A stretch of 9,065 nucleotides of DNA from positions 1-9,065 of the forward strand of contig CANHDS010000014.1 of NCBI GenBank assembly GCA_947459465.1, in the 5' to 3' direction. The notes beneath the pieces are model-generated. The model had not been told where the DNA came from. It saw only the letters and a list, made by a program, of their open reading frames with translations, and ran no database searches. The position numbers and the translations under genes were made by a program. Position 1 is the stretch's first letter. Each line of letters opens with the position of its first letter. This DNA is from Burkholderiaceae bacterium. GTDB taxonomy: Bacteria; Pseudomonadota; Gammaproteobacteria; Burkholderiales; Burkholderiaceae. This document shows, piece by piece, positions 1-7,091 of this stretch.

Positions 1-410
1 CGCTTTGGACCGGTGCCGTATGGGGAAAACCAACCTGGGGTACTTGGTGGGTCTGGGATGCACGCCTTACTTCTGAGCTCGTCTTGTTATTTCTGTACTT
101 TGGCTTCATGTCGCTACATGCATCGATTGAAGATGTTCGTAAAGCCGACCGAAGCGCCGCGCTATTAGCAATTGTGGGCGTTATTAATGTCCCCATCATT
201 TATTTCTCGGTGAAATGGTGGAATACCCTGCACCAAGGAGCATCTATCAGCTTGACCAAGGCGCCTACGATGGCGACTCAGATGCTCACGGGCATGCTCA
301 TCATGGTTTTTGCTTTTTGGATGTATTCCATCGCAGTTGCGCTCTATCGGTGCCGTAACCTCATTTTGGACCGTGAGCGCCATGCCGACTGGGTGAAGGA
401 GGTGCTGTAA
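1..410 (+). CDS. ccmC: CcmC, haem transporter/handling protein of cytochrome c maturation (5' end outside window)
   Basis: CcmC is an inner-membrane protein of the HCP superfamily. It binds haem at the periplasmic face and, with CcmD and the CcmAB ATPase, loads it onto CcmE. The visible reading frame is open from base 3, with no start codon needed before the window edge, and gives 135 residues of the C-terminal part. The tryptophan-rich WWD signature (WGTWWVWDARLTSELV) lies at bases 36-83. The second axial haem histidine is in WWNTLHQ (codon 231-233), as in E. coli CcmC. At least three hydrophobic segments follow the family layout, and the C-terminus ends in a short basic/acidic tail. The TAA stop shares its last A with the ccmD start. 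The first haem histidine and the N-terminal helices lie upstream of the window. The TTG at 84 is internal to the WWD domain and is not a start. Confidence 0.96.
   Translation, partial: LWTGAVWGKPTWGTWWVWDARLTSELVLLFLYFGFMSLHASIEDVRKADRSAALLAIVGVINVPIIYFSVKWWNTLHQGASISLTKAPTMATQMLTGMLIMVFAFWMYSIAVALYRCRNLILDRERHADWVKEVL
396..403 (+). promoter_or_regulatory. Strong Shine-Dalgarno for ccmD
   Basis: AAGGAGGT is a full-length anti-16S match, with 6 bases between it and the ccmD ATG at 410. It lies inside the last codons of ccmC. It is the strongest ribosome binding site seen in this operon and is good evidence that the 59-codon ccmD frame is translated. Confidence 0.8.
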
Positions 411-589
411 TGTTTTATTGGTCGAGCTTCTCCGACTTTCTTCAGATGGGTGGTTACGCCCTCTTCGTTTGGGGGTCTTATGTGGTCACGATTATGGTTC
501 TTGTTATTGAGATAGCCCTCTTACGAAGTCGGAATAAAGCCCTTCGAAAAACCCTAGTTTCTGAAATCCGCCAGTCTCAAAAAAATTAG
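410..589 (+). CDS. ccmD: CcmD, small haem exporter protein D
   Basis: This is a 59-residue single-pass membrane protein. CcmD forms a complex with CcmA, CcmB and CcmC and is needed to release haem-loaded CcmE from that complex. The protein starts MFYWSSFSDFLQMGGYALFV. The motif of small and aromatic residues (MGGYALFVWGSY, about residues 13-24) leads into one hydrophobic helix (about residues 17-38), followed by a basic cytoplasmic tail (RSRNKALRK). This is the usual CcmD layout. The ATG overlaps the ccmC stop by one base (TAATG), implying translational coupling, and an AAGGAGGT ribosome site precedes it. Sequence conservation in CcmD is low, so the call rests on position between ccmC and ccmE, size, topology and the GGYA(L/F)FVW motif. 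Length is normal for the family. Confidence 0.93.
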   Translation: MFYWSSFSDFLQMGGYALFVWGSYVVTIMVLVIEIALLRSRNKALRKTLVSEIRQSQKN

Positions 590-604
590 GCAAAATAGGG
601 GGTT

Positions 605-1078
605 ATGAAACCCCGTACAAAGCGCGGTCTAGCGATCGCTGGCGGTCTGGCCTCATTAGGTGTTGCAGCCTATTTGGTACTCCAGACCTTCCAAAGTAAT
701 TTAGTGTTCTTCTTTAGTCCATCCCAGGTCTTTGCCAATGAAGCACCCAAAAACAAATTATTTCGGATTGGCGGTTTGGTTAAAGAGGGTAGCATCGTGC
801 GTGACCCCGGGGGTCTGAAAGTGAATTTCATCGTAACCGATACCGCACACGACGTTCGCGTTCAATACGAAGGTCTCTTACCGGATTTATTTAAAGAAGG
901 AAAAGGCGTGGTTGCCCAAGGACAGCTCGATCAAAATGGTATCTTTCAAGCCAAACAAGTCCTTGCAAAGCATGACGAGAATTATATGCCGCCTGAAGCT
1001 GCTGAAGCCCTTGAAAAAGCCAAATCAAAAGATCCTCAAGCCGCACCCACTCTGAAAGAGTATGGGGGTAAAAAATGA
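605..1078 (+). CDS. ccmE: CcmE, periplasmic haem chaperone
   Basis: CcmE (157 aa) is anchored in the inner membrane by an N-terminal helix and carries haem in the periplasm through a covalent bond to a histidine. It receives haem from CcmC and hands it to CcmF. A basic N-terminus (MKPRTKRG) precedes one helix at about residues 8-28. The OB-fold domain spans about residues 45-125 and includes FRIGGLV and the segment around [16 protein letters not shown]. The haem-attaching histidine is H123 and the axial tyrosine Y127, in the motif [10 protein letters not shown] flexible charged C-terminal tail follows, as in other CcmE proteins. The start is 15 bases after ccmD. The GGGGG tract at 598-602 lies only 2 bases from the ATG, which is unusually close, but no better start keeps the conserved N-terminus. 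The stop overlaps the ccmF start by 4 bases (ATGA). Confidence 0.97.
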   Translation: MKPRTKRGLAIAGGLASLGVAAYLVLQTFQSNLVFFFSPSQVFANEAPKNKLFRIGGLVKEGSIVRDPGGLKVNFIVTDTAHDVRVQYEGLLPDLFKEGKGVVAQGQLDQNGIFQAKQVLAKHDENYMPPEAAEALEKAKSKDPQAAPTLKEYGGKK

Positions 1079-3012
1079 TTGCTGAAATTGGCCAATACGC
1101 GATGATCTTGGCGCTCGTTACAGCGCTCATCCTCTCGGTCTTTCCAATGCTCGGCGCGCAAACTAATCGCCCGCATCTAATGGCCATCGCCAGACCCTCT
1201 TCTTGGGCTCTTTTTATTTGGGTATCGATTGCCTTTGTTTGCCTCACAGTGAACTTCATTCAAAACGATTTCAGTGTTTTGTATGTGGCACAAAACTCCA
1301 ACTCCAATCTGCCTCTGATTTATCGCATTTGCGCGGTGTGGGGTGGTCACGAAGGTTCGATCTTGCTGTGGGCCTTGATGTTAGCGGCTTGGACCCTGGC
1401 GGTGGCGGTGTTCTCCAAGCATCTGCCAGACAAAATGATTGCGCGCATTCTGGCTGTCTTGGGAATTTTGAGTGTAGGTGTTTTACTCTTTACGATTTTG
1501 ACCTCCAACCCATTTGATCGACTCTTTCCCCCAGCACCTGAAGGGCGTGACCTCAATCCTTTATTGCAAGACCCCGGGATGATTATTCATCCGCCATTTT
1601 TATACATGGGCTATGTAGGCTCAGCCGTCGCCTTTGCATTTGCGATCGCTGCTCTTTTATCGGGTCGACTCGATGCCGCTTGGGCACGTTGGTCACGCCC
1701 TTGGGTCACTACGGCATGGTGCTTTTTAACGATTGGTATTGCCCTAGGAAGTGCGTGGGCCTACTATGAACTTGGTTGGGGCGGTTGGTGGTTTTGGGAC
1801 CCCGTTGAGAATGCTTCCTTTATGCCCTGGTTAGTCGGCACTGCGCTCATGCACTCACTTGCCGTTACTGAAAAGCGCGGTGGCTTCAAAATGTGGACTG
1901 CCCTTTTAGCAATTTTGGCTTTCTCACTTTCACTCCTTGGAACCTTCTTGGTTCGCTCGGGTGTTATTACCTCAGTTCACGCCTTTGCCACCGATCCTGA
2001 GCGCGGTGTATTTATTCTGGGATTTTTGGGGCTAATCGTCGGCAGCTCCTTACTACTTTTTGCGTGGAGAGCCCCAAAAGCCAATATTGGTGGCAACTTT
2101 GAGACTGTCTCACGCGAAGGCATGCTCCTGGTTAACAATGTTCTCTTATTGGTTGCCGCTGCTGCAGTGTTACTAGGCACTCTGTATCCACTGATCTTAG
2201 ATGCCTTAAATCTTGGCAAGATCTCGGTGGGTGAGCCCTATTTTGAAGCAGTGTTTGTGCCACTCATGACCCCAGCATTATTTTTAATGGGAGTTGGTCC
2301 AATTGCGCGCTGGCGCCAATCACCTCCCATTGAACTCGCAACTAAACTGAAGTGGGCTCTTGCAGCAAGCGCTATCTCTGCGATCATTGCCCCCCTTGTC
2401 CTGCGATCTTGGACTCCAATGATTGGCTTTGGACTCTTAGTTGCTGCCTGGATTATTAGCTCCGGGGTCACTCAATTAATTGATCGGGCCAAAATTAACC
2501 CGAGCAAGACCTGGTGGCAAAACCTACGGATTCAGCCGGCTGGTTACTATGGCATGCTCTTGGCGCATTTTGGGGTCGCCGTATTCATTATTGGTGTCAC
2601 CGCAGTCCGTGGCTTTGAAACCGAACAAGATGTGCGGATGCAAATTGGTAGCGTATCCCAATCAGGTGGCTACGACTTTAAGCTCATCAATTTAAAAACC
2701 ATTAACGGTCCTAACTATGCCGCCATTCAAGGGCAGTTTGATGTCACTAAAAACGGTAAGTCCGTGACCACCCTCTTTCCTGAAAAGCGCATCTACACCG
2801 CAAGCCAAATGCCCATGACCGAGGCTGCAATCGATTCAGGTCTGACACGCGATCTTTATGTATCTTTGGGAGAGCCGATTAATGAGCGCGAATGGAGTGT
2901 GCGGATTTATCACAAACCATTTGTCGATTGGATCTGGGGCGGGTGTTTCCTTATGGCTCTCGGTGGCTTCTTAGCAATTACCGATCGTCGCTATCGCAAG
3001 AAAGAAGCATAA
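1075..3012 (+). CDS. ccmF: CcmF, haem lyase subunit of cytochrome c maturation
   Basis: CcmF (645 aa, normal family length) is the multi-helix membrane core of the CcmFH haem lyase. It takes haem from CcmE and attaches it to apocytochrome CXXCH motifs. Many hydrophobic segments are visible from residue 5 to the end. The WWD haem-handling motif is [18 protein letters not shown] at residues 235-246. Histidines matching the known haem ligands of E. coli CcmF occur at H172 (HPPFLYMGY), H260, H302 ([12 protein letters not shown]) and H499 (LLAHFG). Another conserved segment is [11 protein letters not shown] at residues 89-99. A periplasmic loop lies at about residues 512-615, before a last helix and a basic tail. 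The ATG overlaps the ccmE stop (ATGA), and a GGGGG tract at 1064-1068 is a reasonable ribosome site. Nothing is truncated or missing. Confidence 0.98.
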   Translation: MIAEIGQYAMILALVTALILSVFPMLGAQTNRPHLMAIARPSSWALFIWVSIAFVCLTVNFIQNDFSVLYVAQNSNSNLPLIYRICAVWGGHEGSILLWALMLAAWTLAVAVFSKHLPDKMIARILAVLGILSVGVLLFTILTSNPFDRLFPPAPEGRDLNPLLQDPGMIIHPPFLYMGYVGSAVAFAFAIAALLSGRLDAAWARWSRPWVTTAWCFLTIGIALGSAWAYYELGWGGWWFWDPVENASFMPWLVGTALMHSLAVTEKRGGFKMWTALLAILAFSLSLLGTFLVRSGVITSVHAFATDPERGVFILGFLGLIVGSSLLLFAWRAPKANIGGNFETVSREGMLLVNNVLLLVAAAAVLLGTLYPLILDALNLGKISVGEPYFEAVFVPLMTPALFLMGVGPIARWRQSPPIELATKLKWALAASAISAIIAPLVLRSWTPMIGFGLLVAAWIISSGVTQLIDRAKINPSKTWWQNLRIQPAGYYGMLLAHFGVAVFIIGVTAVRGFETEQDVRMQIGSVSQSGGYDFKLINLKTINGPNYAAIQGQFDVTKNGKSVTTLFPEKRIYTASQMPMTEAAIDSGLTRDLYVSLGEPINEREWSVRIYHKPFVDWIWGGCFLMALGGFLAITDRRYRKKEA

Positions 3013-3013
3013 G

Positions 3014-3538
3014 ATGCGGCGTTACCTCATTCCCTTTGTCATCTTTCTGGGGCTATTGATTTTTTTGGGAATCGGCCTGCAATTAAAGCCCCGTGAGGTG
3101 CCCTCGCCATTTATTGGCAAACCTGCGCCAATGTTTAACTTACCCGTGCTTGGTAAAGAGCAAACCAGTTTCTCACCTGACCAGATGAAAGGGCAAGTTT
3201 GGGTTCTCAACGTCTGGGCTTCGTGGTGTGCTGCGTGCCGGGATGAGCACCCCTTATTAGTTGATTTTGCGAAAACCCAACGTACTCCGCTAATTGGCCT
3301 TGATTACAAAGATAAGCCTGAGGCAGCTCAAGCCTGGCTCAAGCAGTTTGGCGACCCCTATCGCCTCTCGGTATCTGACATTAAAGGTCAGGTTGGGATT
3401 GATTATGGGGTCTATGGGGTTCCAGAAACCTTTGTGATTGATCGCTCTGGTGTGATTCGCTACAAACACATCGGGCCGCTCACCAAAGATGCGCTTGAGA
3501 AAAAAATTATTCCCTTGATTGCTAGCCTCCAGTCATGA
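3014..3538 (+). CDS. ccmG: CcmG/DsbE, membrane-anchored thiol:disulfide reductase
   Basis: This is a thioredoxin-like protein (174 aa) that keeps apocytochrome c cysteines, or CcmH, reduced in the periplasm, using electrons from DsbD/CcdA. An N-terminal uncleaved signal anchor (about residues 5-24) is followed by the DsbE-type FIGKPAPMFNLP segment (residues 33-44). The active site is WCAAC (C72, C75) in VLNVWASWCAACRDEHP, and the cis-proline loop is GVYGVPETF with P137. The acidic residues around the active site (RDEHP) and the GVYG(A/V)PETF insert separate CcmG from general thioredoxins. The intervening dipeptide is Ala-Ala, where E. coli has Pro-Thr; this dipeptide tunes redox potential and varies in the family. 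The start is one base after the ccmF stop, and the stop overlaps ccmH by 4 bases, so the gene is tightly embedded in the operon. Confidence 0.97.
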   Translation: MRRYLIPFVIFLGLLIFLGIGLQLKPREVPSPFIGKPAPMFNLPVLGKEQTSFSPDQMKGQVWVLNVWASWCAACRDEHPLLVDFAKTQRTPLIGLDYKDKPEAAQAWLKQFGDPYRLSVSDIKGQVGIDYGVYGVPETFVIDRSGVIRYKHIGPLTKDALEKKIIPLIASLQS

Positions 3539-4020
3539 AGCATCTCACTATTCTTTTGGCTGGACTCGCTGTTGGCTTGACTATCCCTGGCATAGGGTTT
3601 ACGCAAAACAATACGGCCTCCGCGGTCTCTGATAATCCAGTACTGGAAAAAAAGGTCTTGGAAGTTTCCAATGAACTACGTTGCCTAGTTTGCCAAAATC
3701 AAACAATTGCCGACTCGAACGCTGATCTTGCCGTCGATCTCAAAAATCAAGTTCGCCAACAACTGAGCGATGGCCGCTCAAAACAAGAGATACTGAAGTA
3801 CATGACCGAGCGTTATGGGGACTTTGTGCTATATAACCCACCCTTTAATGCTGCTACCGTGATGCTTTGGGTGGGTCCATTCTTACTCATGCTACTGGGT
3901 CTTATTTTATTGGTTCGTCAAATTAAACAGCGTAAACAAGAGCTCTCTCAAGAAATGTTTTCAACCCAAGAAATTGAACGCGCCAGGCAATTACTGGATC
4001 GCAAACTAGGAAACCAGTAA
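3535..4020 (+). CDS. ccmH: CcmH, apocytochrome c thioredoxin-like reductase subunit
   Basis: CcmH (161 aa) works with CcmF and CcmG to reduce and present the apocytochrome haem-binding cysteines. A signal peptide is visible at about residues 1-23. The LRCLVCQNQTIADSNA motif (residues 48-63) carries the redox pair C50 and C53. The three-helix domain continues to about residue 100, ending in the conserved ERYGDFVLYNPPF. One membrane helix lies at about residues 106-127, followed by a short cytoplasmic basic tail. This is the short CcmH form, with the TPR part encoded separately as ccmI, unlike the fused E. coli CcmH. The start overlaps the ccmG stop (ATGA), and the stop shares one base with the ccmI start. 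Confidence 0.97.
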   Translation: MKHLTILLAGLAVGLTIPGIGFTQNNTASAVSDNPVLEKKVLEVSNELRCLVCQNQTIADSNADLAVDLKNQVRQQLSDGRSKQEILKYMTERYGDFVLYNPPFNAATVMLWVGPFLLMLLGLILLVRQIKQRKQELSQEMFSTQEIERARQLLDRKLGNQ

Positions 4021-4886
4021 TGACTCTTTTCATCCTAATTGCTGTATTGATGACCGTGGTTGCGGTTCTCCTCATTATTATTCCGTTTCGTAAAAGTAAG
4101 CTCAACCCAGAAAAGATTAGCCTCGAGCAAGATGAAAATATCGCCATTCTGCGAAATCAATTGCGTCAATTTGAGCTCGACTGCCAAGAAGGTCGTATTA
4201 CCCAAGAACAGCTACACGAATCACGACTTGATATCGAAAAACGCTTACTGCAAGAGGAGCGGGCGATCGCCGCTGATCAGCTCGTTTTAAATGGTGAGGT
4301 GCAACAACGCAATAAAAAATGGTCGACCATTTTCATCGCTAGTACCTTACCGATTGGGGCGATTGTGCTGTATCTGTTGGTTGGATCCCCCTTGGCACTG
4401 TACTTGCCAGAGGCTAATCAGGGTCAGCCGCAGCTGACACAACAAGATATTGAAGGAATGGTGGAGCGTTTAGCGCAGCGCCTTGAAAAGGAGCCGAATA
4501 ATGCCGAGGGCTGGCAAATGTTGGGGCGCTCCTATGCCGCCTTACAACGCATGCCAGAGGCCTTAGCTGCTTACAAAAAAGCCTTGGCGCTCAACCCCAA
4601 TAATGCCTCTTTGTTAGTCGACTACGCCGATCTCTTGGCGTTTGAGAACAAAAGTATCAAGGGTGAGCCTATGCGTCTCGTGCAAAAAGCCTTGCAGATT
4701 GATCCCAATAATCTCAAGGGGTTGGCCCTCGCGGGTACTGCATCCTTTGAGCTAGGTGACTATAAAAAGGCTGAAGAGTATTGGGCGAAGGCAAAAGGTC
4801 TAGTCCCAGCCGATAGTGATTTTGCACGCGGTATGGATGAAAACATCGCCGCAGCCCGCGCTGAGGCAAACCAGCGGAAAAAGTAA
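4020..4886 (+). CDS. ccmI: CcmI, TPR apocytochrome c chaperone
   Basis: CcmI (288 aa) holds the C-terminal region of apocytochrome c and presents it to the CcmFH lyase. It has two membrane helices (about residues 2-23 and 102-122). Between them is a cytoplasmic charged helical region rich in Glu, Gln and Arg (about residues 35-98), which includes the LRQFELDCQEGRITQEQ-type motif typical of CcmI. The periplasmic part has TPR repeats: a clear one at about residues 162-195 (WQMLGRSY, then EALAAYKKALALNPNN), a weaker one at about 197-231, and another at about 233-264. A lysine- and alanine-rich tail ends the protein. The ATG overlaps the ccmH stop by one base, and AGGAA at 4008-4012 is a suitable ribosome site. 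It is the last gene of the ccm operon seen here and converges on a stress-protein gene 3 bases away. Confidence 0.94.
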   Translation: MTLFILIAVLMTVVAVLLIIIPFRKSKLNPEKISLEQDENIAILRNQLRQFELDCQEGRITQEQLHESRLDIEKRLLQEERAIAADQLVLNGEVQQRNKKWSTIFIASTLPIGAIVLYLLVGSPLALYLPEANQGQPQLTQQDIEGMVERLAQRLEKEPNNAEGWQMLGRSYAALQRMPEALAAYKKALALNPNNASLLVDYADLLAFENKSIKGEPMRLVQKALQIDPNNLKGLALAGTASFELGDYKKAEEYWAKAKGLVPADSDFARGMDENIAAARAEANQRKK

Positions 4887-4889
4887 GCT

Positions 4890-5330
4890 TTAACCGAGAA
4901 CCAAGACAGGTAGGGTGGTGTGTACGATCACCGCGTGAGTCTCGCTACCGAGCATAATGCCTTTGAGACCAGTATTTTTGTGTGATGCCATCACAATCAC
5001 ATCGCCCTTGGATTTCTTGGCCGCTTCGATAATTCCTTCGTAGAGATTGACATGAAAAATATGGCGAGTATCAACACTCAACCCCTTGCCTAATTTATTA
5101 GCCGATTGTGTCAAGATTTTCTTGGCATAAGCCTTGCAGGTTTTTTTATGCTCAGTATCCGTAAATACCACGCCCATGGTGCTATCGGCATATGCAATTG
5201 GCGGCAATGGGTCTGATACGTAAACCAAGGTAATTTTTGCGCCATCGGCCTTTGCTAACTCAGCGACTTTCTTTAAGGATTTCAGGCTGACGTCGCTGCC
5301 ATCAACGGGTACGATTAGATTTTGGAACAT
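4890..5330 (-). CDS. Universal stress protein (UspA family)
   Basis: This is a cytoplasmic Usp-domain protein of 146 aa. The fold starts with FQNLIVPVDGSDVSLKSL, where the early Asp of VPVDGS is the adenine-side residue of the nucleotide-binding Usp class. It ends with the typical last strand PVLVLG. The usual ATP-loop signature is G-x2-G-x9-G-(S/T). Here the matching segment is ASHKNTGLKGIMLGS, so the first two glycines are Ala and Lys while the final Gly-Ser is kept. Nucleotide binding may therefore be altered. The start is placed at 5330 because GGAGG at 5336-5340 lies 5 bases upstream; a frame extension to 5342 would sit across that ribosome site. The gene converges on ccmI and diverges from the DUF2177 gene. 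Its physiological role cannot be read from sequence; family members respond to starvation, oxygen or redox stress. Confidence 0.93.
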   Translation of the reverse strand: MFQNLIVPVDGSDVSLKSLKKVAELAKADGAKITLVYVSDPLPPIAYADSTMGVVFTDTEHKKTCKAYAKKILTQSANKLGKGLSVDTRHIFHVNLYEGIIEAAKKSKGDVIVMASHKNTGLKGIMLGSETHAVIVHTTLPVLVLG

Positions 5331-5335
5331 CGCGG

Positions 5336-5340
5336 CCTCC
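5336..5340 (-). promoter_or_regulatory. Shine-Dalgarno deciding the stress-protein start
   Basis: On the minus strand GGAGG is followed by CCGCG and then ATG at 5330. The 5-base spacing favours the 146-residue product over a start at 5342, which lies upstream of the site. Confidence 0.75.
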
Positions 5341-5350
5341 AATTGGGTTG

Positions 5351-5380
5351 TTGAACGATTTATACTGCACTTACTATGTT
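5351..5380 (+). promoter_or_regulatory. Candidate sigma70 promoter for the DUF2177 gene
   Basis: TTGAAC (5351-5356) and TATGTT (5375-5380) are 18 bases apart and each match consensus in four of six bases. A start near 5387 would leave a leader of about 33 bases before the ATG at 5420. It physically overlaps the candidate divergent promoter of the stress-protein gene. Assigned by eye only. Confidence 0.3.
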
Positions 5381-5387
5381 AAGTCTG
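5359..5387 (-). promoter_or_regulatory. Candidate sigma70 promoter for the stress-protein gene
   Basis: Read on the minus strand, TATAAA (5364 down to 5359) matches the -10 consensus in five of six bases. It lies 17 bases from CAGACT (5387-5382), a weak -35 with three of six matches. Transcription would begin near 5352, leaving a leader of about 20 bases that contains the GGAGG site. Assigned by eye; the -35 element is poor. Confidence 0.35.
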
Positions 5388-5419
5388 ATTCACCCTGTGT
5401 GTGGCGGGTTCTGACCAAA

Positions 5420-5836
5420 ATGCTCAAGTATTTGATCCCCTATTTCGCCTTTCTGTTTTGCCTCTTAGTCATTGATTTAATTTGGTTATTAGGAATTGCC
5501 AAGGGCTTGTATCGCAGCGAAATGGGTTCCCTCATGTCTCCCAATCCAAATTTGTTTGCTGCTCTAGGCTTTTATCTTTTATACGGTCTTGGCGCATTGA
5601 TCTTTGTGATCCATCCCGCTCTACACAAGCAGCTGTGGTTGGATGCATTGGTTTATGGAGCACTTTTTGGACTCTTTTGCTACATGACCTACAACCTCAC
5701 CAATCTAGCGGTGATTCGTGACTTTCCAGGTAAGCTTGCACTGATCGATATTGCTTGGGGTAGTTTTCTGACAGCGACCTGCTCGGTATTAGCATATGGG
5801 ATCACCCAGCGCTTAGGGGACTGGTTTAAACCATAA
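5420..5836 (+). CDS. DUF2177 family four-helix membrane protein
   Basis: This is a small integral membrane protein of unknown function, 138 aa from the chosen start, which is the usual length of the DUF2177 family. Four hydrophobic segments lie at about residues 5-25, 45-65, 75-95 and 107-127. Family-type conserved blocks are visible: IDLIWL near residue 18, GLYRSEMGSLM (residues 29-39), FYLLYGLG (51-58), the TYNLTNLAVIRDFP block (90-103) and the IDIAWG block (109-114). The ATG at 5420 is preferred because the protein then opens MLKYLIPYF, as family members do. A longer frame from TTG at 5348 adds 24 polar residues that would overlap the promoter region. No strong ribosome site is seen. It stands alone between a divergent stress-protein gene and a convergent MFS gene. 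No function can be stated. Confidence 0.87.
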   Translation: MLKYLIPYFAFLFCLLVIDLIWLLGIAKGLYRSEMGSLMSPNPNLFAALGFYLLYGLGALIFVIHPALHKQLWLDALVYGALFGLFCYMTYNLTNLAVIRDFPGKLALIDIAWGSFLTATCSVLAYGITQRLGDWFKP

Positions 5837-5859
5837 ATCCTAAAGTAGCTTTTTGTGAC

Positions 5860-7080
5860 TTAATGAACCCAGCCCTTGCGACGCTCATAGATTACAAATA
5901 AGACTCCCCAAACTACGATTGAGGCGTAAGCCCAGATCCAAGAGACTCGATCGGATTGGGATCCGGTGAGGTCTAACACAAAGCCAAAAATTGCTGGGCC
6001 CAATAATCCGCCACCAAAACCCATGAGTGAGTGTAAGCCCATTGCAGCACCTTTAAGTTTTTCATCAGCACTGGTCACGAGGCCTGCGGTGAGCGTAGCC
6101 GAATCCGCCATAATGAAAATAGCATGACCAATCGCAAGCGCTAAAATAATCCAACTGGCATGTCCCATTGAGTATGCAAGCCCTACTCCAAAGATCGCAC
6201 TGGTAATCATCACGATACACACCCAGCGTTGACGGCCTAACTTTAAGGCAAGCTCATTACCGAGAATCGAAGCAGGCACACCAAAGAAATTAATTACACC
6301 CGCGAGCGTGGTGGCCGCCAGAATAAATTGCTCACCTGAGAGTTGAGTGCTCAGAATGAAAAAAGCAACCAACCAACTGCGAGAGGCAAATAACTCGAGA
6401 GAATGAACGGTATATCCAAGAATGTATCCCGAAGCATTACGGTTTTGTAAAACCTGTTGCCACTTACGAATCGGAAAAATATTACGCCAATCGATGGTAA
6501 TTTTTTCTTGCCAGTGAGCATGGCGTGTCGGGGGAATCAAAGCCAATACGATCAGGAGCGAGCTTGCTGGGCCCAAGGCAACCCAACGGTAGACACTGTG
6601 CCAGTCCCCTAAATCGAGGATCCAACCTGAGATCACGTAGGAGAGGCCGGTGCCAACCCCAAAGAATGCCGTATAAAACGAAATATGGCGGGTGATTTCT
6701 CCTTGGATGATGCGATCAGATAAGATTTTTAGTCCTGGCATATAAGTCGCTGCCAACCCAGCACCACAGATCATCATACAAGCGCAGGCACTTATAAAGC
6801 CACTGGCAAGAAAGCCCATTCCCAATTGACCAGCAATCGCTAATACGCTTCCAATGATATAAATCCGTCTCGCATCCATCTGATCAGTGAGCGCAGTAGC
6901 AAATGGCACCACGGCGATATATCCCACAAAAAACGCGCTGGCAATTAGGCCGGATTCAAAATTAGAAAGGCCCCACTCATTTTGTAGAGTGGTCAATGTC
7001 ACAGCATACGCTGCAAAGCCCAATAAAGCACCGACTTGGGCTAGCAACATCCATGGCGTGTTTCCCTTCAAAATGCTCAT
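5860..7080 (-). CDS. MFS transporter, 12 helices, substrate unknown
   Basis: This is a major facilitator superfamily permease of 406 aa, the normal single-unit length. Twelve hydrophobic segments can be counted, split six and six around a hydrophilic central loop at about residues 184-214. The loop between helices 2 and 3 carries a motif A variant (ATALTDQMDARR, residues 61-72, with D66 and R71-R72). Its half-repeat appears in the second half near ELALKLGRQR (residues 276-285). A glycine-rich helix 5 (GVGTGLSYVISGW, residues 141-153) resembles motif C, which is most often described in antiporters. The start is 11 bases after the dioxygenase stop, with no clear ribosome site of its own, so coupling to that gene is likely. 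Direction and substrate are not evident. Context suggests movement of the substrate or product of the dioxygenase, but this is inference. Confidence 0.9.
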   Translation of the reverse strand: MSILKGNTPWMLLAQVGALLGFAAYAVTLTTLQNEWGLSNFESGLIASAFFVGYIAVVPFATALTDQMDARRIYIIGSVLAIAGQLGMGFLASGFISACACMMICGAGLAATYMPGLKILSDRIIQGEITRHISFYTAFFGVGTGLSYVISGWILDLGDWHSVYRWVALGPASSLLIVLALIPPTRHAHWQEKITIDWRNIFPIRKWQQVLQNRNASGYILGYTVHSLELFASRSWLVAFFILSTQLSGEQFILAATTLAGVINFFGVPASILGNELALKLGRQRWVCIVMITSAIFGVGLAYSMGHASWIILALAIGHAIFIMADSATLTAGLVTSADEKLKGAAMGLHSLMGFGGGLLGPAIFGFVLDLTGSQSDRVSWIWAYASIVVWGVLFVIYERRKGWVH

Positions 7081-7091
7081 GGCAACTTTAC

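Noticed and set aside
891..1259. Minus-strand 122-codon frame across the ccmE-ccmF junction
   Set aside because: It is fully covered by two well-identified plus-strand genes, its protein has no recognisable domain, and its composition is that of an antisense shadow.
4859..4876. Hairpin CGCTG-loop-CAGCG at the end of ccmI as a terminator
   Set aside because: The stem is 5 pairs with an 8-base loop, lies inside the coding sequence, and is followed by A-rich sequence on the plus strand and GC-rich sequence on the minus strand, not a T-run.
3535..4886. ccmH and ccmI as a frameshifted version of the fused E. coli CcmH
   Set aside because: Each has its own start, membrane anchor and full domain, with a clean TAATG junction and an AGGAA site. 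The split form is the normal arrangement in many alpha-, beta- and gammaproteobacteria.
5348..5419. N-terminal extension of the DUF2177 protein from TTG at 5348
   Set aside because: The added residues are polar and unlike the family, and they overlap the likely promoter. The ATG at 5420 gives the expected membrane-helix opening and family length.
5837..5859. Terminator between the convergent DUF2177 and MFS genes
   Set aside because: AAAG-TAG-CTTT followed by two T's can form only a 4-pair, AT-rich stem. That is too weak to call as an intrinsic terminator, although the position is right.
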